Shown here: piece after piece, positions 61,408 through 64,000 of the stretch
Position numbering within the stretch: position 1 is the first letter of the stretch
Layout of the letters: each line of letters begins with the position of its first letter
DNA from: Flagellimonas beolgyonensis
GTDB lineage: Bacteria > Bacteroidota > Bacteroidia > Flavobacteriales > Flavobacteriaceae
Length of the DNA: 64,000 nucleotides
NCBI RefSeq assembly: GCF_003992615.1
Contig: NZ_RZMY01000002.1
Location: 46,937 to 110,936 of the forward strand
Direction: 5' to 3'
Program-made: the position numbers and the translations under genes
Notes under the pieces: generated by a model
Database searches by the model: none
Told to the model about the DNA's origin: nothing
What the model saw: only the letters and a program-made list of their open reading frames with translations

Positions 61408-64000
61408 TTATTTTACCACAAACACCACATTGATCAATGCATTATAATCCGCAGGCTGACCTACAATATCGTAGGTAAGAACCCCGCTTGCATCGATGCT
61501 CATATTGGCAAAAACGGATGGATTGGCATAGGTCACATAATAATATAAATCCGTTGCATTGTATGTTGGTACGGCTGCAGGTGCACCTGCACTGGCTACG
61601 GCCGGTGTACCATATTGTGCTATATACTGCGAGTATAGGTTAACCGTAAATCCAGTTCCATTGGTAGATGCATCAATAGCAATTGAAGGTGGATAGAAAA
61701 TACGTGCCGCTTTTGCCGTAATTGGGGCAATAGCTTGAATTACATCTTCCACAGTCGCTTCAGTGGCACCATCGCCATCAACATCTACTGGGGTATCCGA
61801 ATTTACTTCAGAAGCAGCTTGATCATCAGTTCCATCGAATGCCGTTGTTGTGCCATCTTCCGAGGTGTACGTATAGGTAACACTATCGGCTGTTGCCAGT
61901 GTGGTAACCGTTTCGTTGATATCCACCGCAACGATTCCCGGTTCAGAAATTGTTGCTATTCTGTTACCCGCAACAGTATTTGTTACGCTAACATCATCAT
62001 CGCTCACAGCGGCAAGCTCGGCGTCCGTGGCGAACACACCGTCAAGGTCCTGGCTCAACGTGCCCCCGCCGTCGGTAACGGTGATGGAGGTGCCGCTAAG
62101 GCCCACTGCCGTGTTGTACTCGTTGCCCACGTTGGTGTCCGCATCCGCGGCGATGTGTGCCGCTATGTCAGAGGCATTTGTCGCAATATCACTGGTGTTC
62201 GTTGCAATATTGGTTGCGTTCGTTGAGATATCAGACGTATTGGTCGCGATGTCGCTGGTGTTCGTTGCGATGTTCGTCGTGTTCGTGGCGATGTTGGTCG
62301 CATTTGTTGAGATATTGCTTGTATTGGTCGCAATGTTGGTTGCATTGGTGGCAATATCACTTGTGTTGGTCGCAATGTTGGTCGCATTGGTTGAGATATT
62401 GCTTGTATTTGTGGCAATATCGGATGTGTTCGTTGCGATGTTGGTCGCATTGGTCGCAATGTCACTGGTGTTCGTTGCTATGTTCGCCGCGTTCGTTGAG
62501 ATGTCGCTTGTGTTTGTTGCGATATTGGTTGCATTGGTCGCAATATCGGATGTGTTGGTGGCGATGTTGGCCGCATTGGCCGATACACCCGCACTGTCGT
62601 CAAGGTCGCTCAGGTCAACGGTAACGTCCGTTGTCCCTTCGCTGATCGTCAATATGTTGGTCGGGGCGTCAAGCACCGCACCGGTGATGTCGTCATCAGT
62701 GGCAGCAGCCAGCTCTGCGTCCGTGGCGAACACACCGTCAAGGTCCTGGCTCAACGTGCCCCCGCCGTCGGAAACGGTGATGGAGGTGCCGCTTAGGCCC
62801 ACTGCCGTGTTGTACTCGTTGCCCACGTTGGTGTCCGCATCGGCGGCGATGTGCGTAGCGATATCGGAGGCGTTGGTGGCAATGTCGCTAGTGTTCGTTG
62901 CTATGTTCGCAGCGTTTGTCGATATATTGCTTGTATTCGTCGCGATGTCACTGGTGTTGGTAGCGATATTGGTCGAATTGGTCGCAATGTCGCTCGTGTT
63001 CGTGGCGATGTTCGTCGCGTTCGTCGAGATATTGGTTGCATTGGTCGCAATGTCGCTCGTGTTCGTGGCGATGTTCGTCGCGTTCGTCGAGATATTGGTT
63101 GCATTGGTCGCAATGTCGCTCGTGTTCGTTGCGATATTGGTCGCGTTCGTTGCAATATCACTTGTATTGGTAGCGATATCGCTCGTGTTCGTGGCGATGT
63201 TGGTCGCATTGGTGGCAATATCGGATGTGTTCGTAGCGATGTTCGTCGCGTTCGTTGCTATATCGCTCGTATTCGTTGCGATGTTGGTCGCATTGGTTGA
63301 GATATCACTAGTGTTGGTCGCGATGTCATTGGTGTTCGTTGCAATGTTGGTGGCATTGGTTGAGATATTGGTCGCATTGGTGGCAATATCACTTGTGTTG
63401 GTTGCGATGTCGCTGGTGTTCGTTGCGATGTTGGCCGCGTTGGCCGATACCCCGGCGCTGTCGTCAAGGTCGCTCAGGTCAACGGTGACGTCCGTGGTGC
63501 CCTCGCTGATCGTCAATATGTTGGTCGGTGCGTCAAGCACCGCACCGGTGATGTCGTCGTCGCTCGCGGCGGCAAGCTCGGCGTCCGTGGCGAACACGCC
63601 GTCAAGGTCCTGGCTCAACGTGCCCCCACCGTCGGTGACCGTGATAGAGGTACCGCTCAGGCCGACCGCCGTGTTGTACTCGTTGCCCACGTTGGTGTCC
63701 GCATCCACGGCCACGTGCGCGGCAATGTCAGAGGCATTTGTCGCAATGTCACTTGAATTGTTCGCAATGTCGCTCGTGTTCGTTGATATATTGGTTGCGT
63801 TCGTTGAGATATTTGTCGCGTTGGTCGCGATGTCGCTCGTGTTCGTGGTGATGTTGGTCGCATTGGTTGAGATATCACTAGTGTTGGTCGCGATATCGCT
63901 TGCGTTGGTCGCAATGTTGGTCGCATTGTTTGAGATGTTGCTTGTATTGGTAGCAATATCACTTGTATTCGTGGCGATGTTGGTCGCATTGGTTGAGATA
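61408..64000 (-). CDS. Giant heptad-repeat adhesin, C-terminal part
   Basis: The frame stays open to the right edge; 863 codons are visible before the stop at 61408. From the N-terminal side it has blocks of 7-residue units (NTSDIAT, NATNIAT, NATNIST), each block followed by a 92-residue linker (HIAADADTNVGNEYN to DSAGVSA). The last linker diverges into a unique C-terminal region ending LINVVFVVK. Read from Ile, each heptad is IATNTSD, the IxxNTxx 'N@d' motif of trimeric adhesin stalks. No YadA anchor or canonical T9SS domain is visible. It is the first gene seen of the type B/PorP operon. Confidence 0.85.
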   Translation of the reverse strand, partial: ISTNATNIATNTSDIATNTSNISNNATNIATNASDIATNTSDISTNATNITTNTSDIATNATNISTNATNISTNTSDIANNSSDIATNASDIAAHVAVDADTNVGNEYNTAVGLSGTSITVTDGGGTLSQDLDGVFATDAELAAASDDDITGAVLDAPTNILTISEGTTDVTVDLSDLDDSAGVSANAANIATNTSDIATNTSDIATNATNISTNATNIATNTNDIATNTSDISTNATNIATNTSDIATNATNIATNTSDIATNATNIATNTSDIATNTSDIATNATNIATNTSDIATNATNISTNATNIATNTSDIATNATNISTNATNIATNTSDIATNSTNIATNTSDIATNTSNISTNAANIATNTSDIATNASDIATHIAADADTNVGNEYNTAVGLSGTSITVSDGGGTLSQDLDGVFATDAELAAATDDDITGAVLDAPTNILTISEGTTDVTVDLSDLDDSAGVSANAANIATNTSDIATNATNIATNTSDISTNAANIATNTSDIATNATNIATNTSDIATNTSNISTNATNIATNTSDIATNATNIATNTSNISTNATNIATNTTNIATNTSDIATNTSDISTNATNIATNTSDIATNASDIAAHIAADADTNVGNEYNTAVGLSGTSITVTDGGGTLSQDLDGVFATDAELAAVSDDDVSVTNTVAGNRIATISEPGIVAVDINETVTTLATADSVTYTYTSEDGTTTAFDGTDDQAASEVNSDTPVDVDGDGATEATVEDVIQAIAPITAKAARIFYPPSIAIDASTNGTGFTVNLYSQYIAQYGTPAVASAGAPAAVPTYNATDLYYYVTYANPSVFANMSIDASGVLTYDIVGQPADYNALINVVFVVK
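62158..62577 (-). repeat. Adhesin heptad block A, 20 units of 21 bp
   Basis: Exactly 20 heptads (420 bp) between His codon 62155-62157 and the NAANIAT unit ending at 62577. Units alternate NATNIAT, NTSDIAT, NTSDIST and close variants. Highly regular at protein level but with frequent synonymous changes. Confidence 0.9.
62578..62853 (-). repeat. Adhesin linker module, copy 1 (92 aa)
   Basis: 276-bp linker, GC-rich, nearly identical to the copy at 63442-63717 and to 62008-62157 over its first 50 residues. It contains AVGLSGTSITVSDGGGTLSQ and the stretch DAPTNILTISEGTTDVTVDL. Confidence 0.9.
62854..63441 (-). repeat. Adhesin heptad block B, 28 units of 21 bp
   Basis: Exactly 28 heptads (588 bp), eight more than block A. 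It contains a perfect 63-bp tandem duplication at 62991-63116. Confidence 0.9.
62991..63116 (-). repeat. Perfect 63-bp tandem duplication inside block B
   Basis: Bases 62991-63053 and 63054-63116 are identical; each encodes NATNIST-NATNIAT-NTSDIAT-type units. The 13 bases before the first copy also match, so the duplication is recent. Confidence 0.95.
63442..63717 (-). repeat. Adhesin linker module, copy 2 (92 aa)
   Basis: 276 bp, same length as copy 1, with a few substitutions (HVAVDAD instead of HIAADAD; AAASDDDITG). Confidence 0.9.
63718..64000 (-). repeat. Adhesin heptad block C, at least 13 units
   Basis: Thirteen full heptads plus 10 bases to the window edge. It holds rarer variants (NATNITT, NTSDIAN, NSSDIAT), so it is the most diverged block. 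Confidence 0.88.

Noticed and set aside
62157..63300. Plus-strand ORFs across the adhesin repeats (Cys/Trp/Arg-rich and Gly/Val-rich products)
   Set aside because: They are mirror frames of a 21-bp repeat; any frame of such a repeat stays open. Only the minus frame gives the heptad and linker logic.
62158..63441. Regular short repeats that could suggest a CRISPR array
   Set aside because: The repeats are contiguous 21-bp coding units without unique spacers, and no cas genes are present.

Overview
The window comes from a member of the Bacteroidota, almost certainly a marine Flavobacteriaceae and plausibly Allomuricauda/Muricauda-like (inference). The evidence is a TonB receptor with a DUF4249 lipoprotein, a type IX secretion (T9SS) type B sorting domain beside a PorP/SprF protein, DUF4295 next to L33/L28, a zeaxanthin-type carotenoid operon, and many intergenic promoters with the Bacteroidota -7 box TAnnTTTG. 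I place 61 protein-coding genes (two cut by the window edges) and one tRNA. There is no rRNA, CRISPR array, insertion sequence or prophage.

Layout. 1-4.7 kb: outer-membrane unit on the minus strand (TonB receptor, DUF4249 lipoprotein, MG2-type protein). 4.9-6.4 kb: MscS-type channel and tRNA-Leu(GAG). 6.5-10.2 kb: a MerR regulator with a CarH-like cobalamin-binding half, followed without gaps by crtI, crtB and crtZ. 10.2-17.0 kb: two tandem TlpA-like thioredoxins (one without its cysteines), aconitase, MoxR ATPase and two periplasmic foldases. 17-26 kb: small envelope and hydrolase genes, a Gfo/Idh/MocA oxidoreductase with DoxX, rimO, a serine hydrolase and an amidase. 25.6-32.6 kb: ftsY, the rpmB-rpmG-DUF4295 operon, cinA, Hpt, an FAH-family hydrolase, an exonuclease, a lipoyl E2 and recR. 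32.6-45.3 kb: a sodium/solute symporter, a CoA-binding protein, a gap with a candidate small RNA, an outer-membrane beta-barrel receptor, fabH, an S9D peptidase, an ABC1 kinase with a TetR regulator, and htpG. 45.3-56.4 kb: a membrane protein of unknown function, an ECF sigma/putative anti-sigma pair divergent from a DUF6249 gene, MOSC, AraC, S1/P1 nuclease, DUF5916, a tiny Cys-rich lipoprotein, DUF819 and DUF4369. 56.4-64 kb: the idi-queD-manA operon, then PorP/SprF, a T9SS type B protein and the C-terminal part of a very large heptad-repeat adhesin that runs off the right edge.

Two systems stand out. First, four sites of the form GTAAC-N16/17-CGTC occur in only two intergenic gaps: one in front of the ECF sigma gene, one in front of the divergent DUF6249 gene, one in front of an outer-membrane receptor gene, and one in front of a gene-less stretch that ends in a strong orphan terminator. 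Read together they suggest an autoregulated envelope sigma factor that makes both an outer-membrane protein and a roughly 115-nt small RNA, similar in logic to the sigma-E/sRNA circuit of enterobacteria. Second, the edge adhesin is built from 21-bp units whose protein heptad matches the IxxNTxx 'N@d' motif of trimeric adhesin stalks, but it sits in a T9SS-type locus and lacks a recognisable sorting or YadA anchor domain.

The carotenoid operon also looks light-regulated: its MerR protein keeps the W-x9-EH motif and the ExH histidine of the B12 photoreceptor CarH. Lycopene cyclase is not in the operon. The isoprenoid isomerase idi lies 48 kb away with an apparently leaderless promoter.
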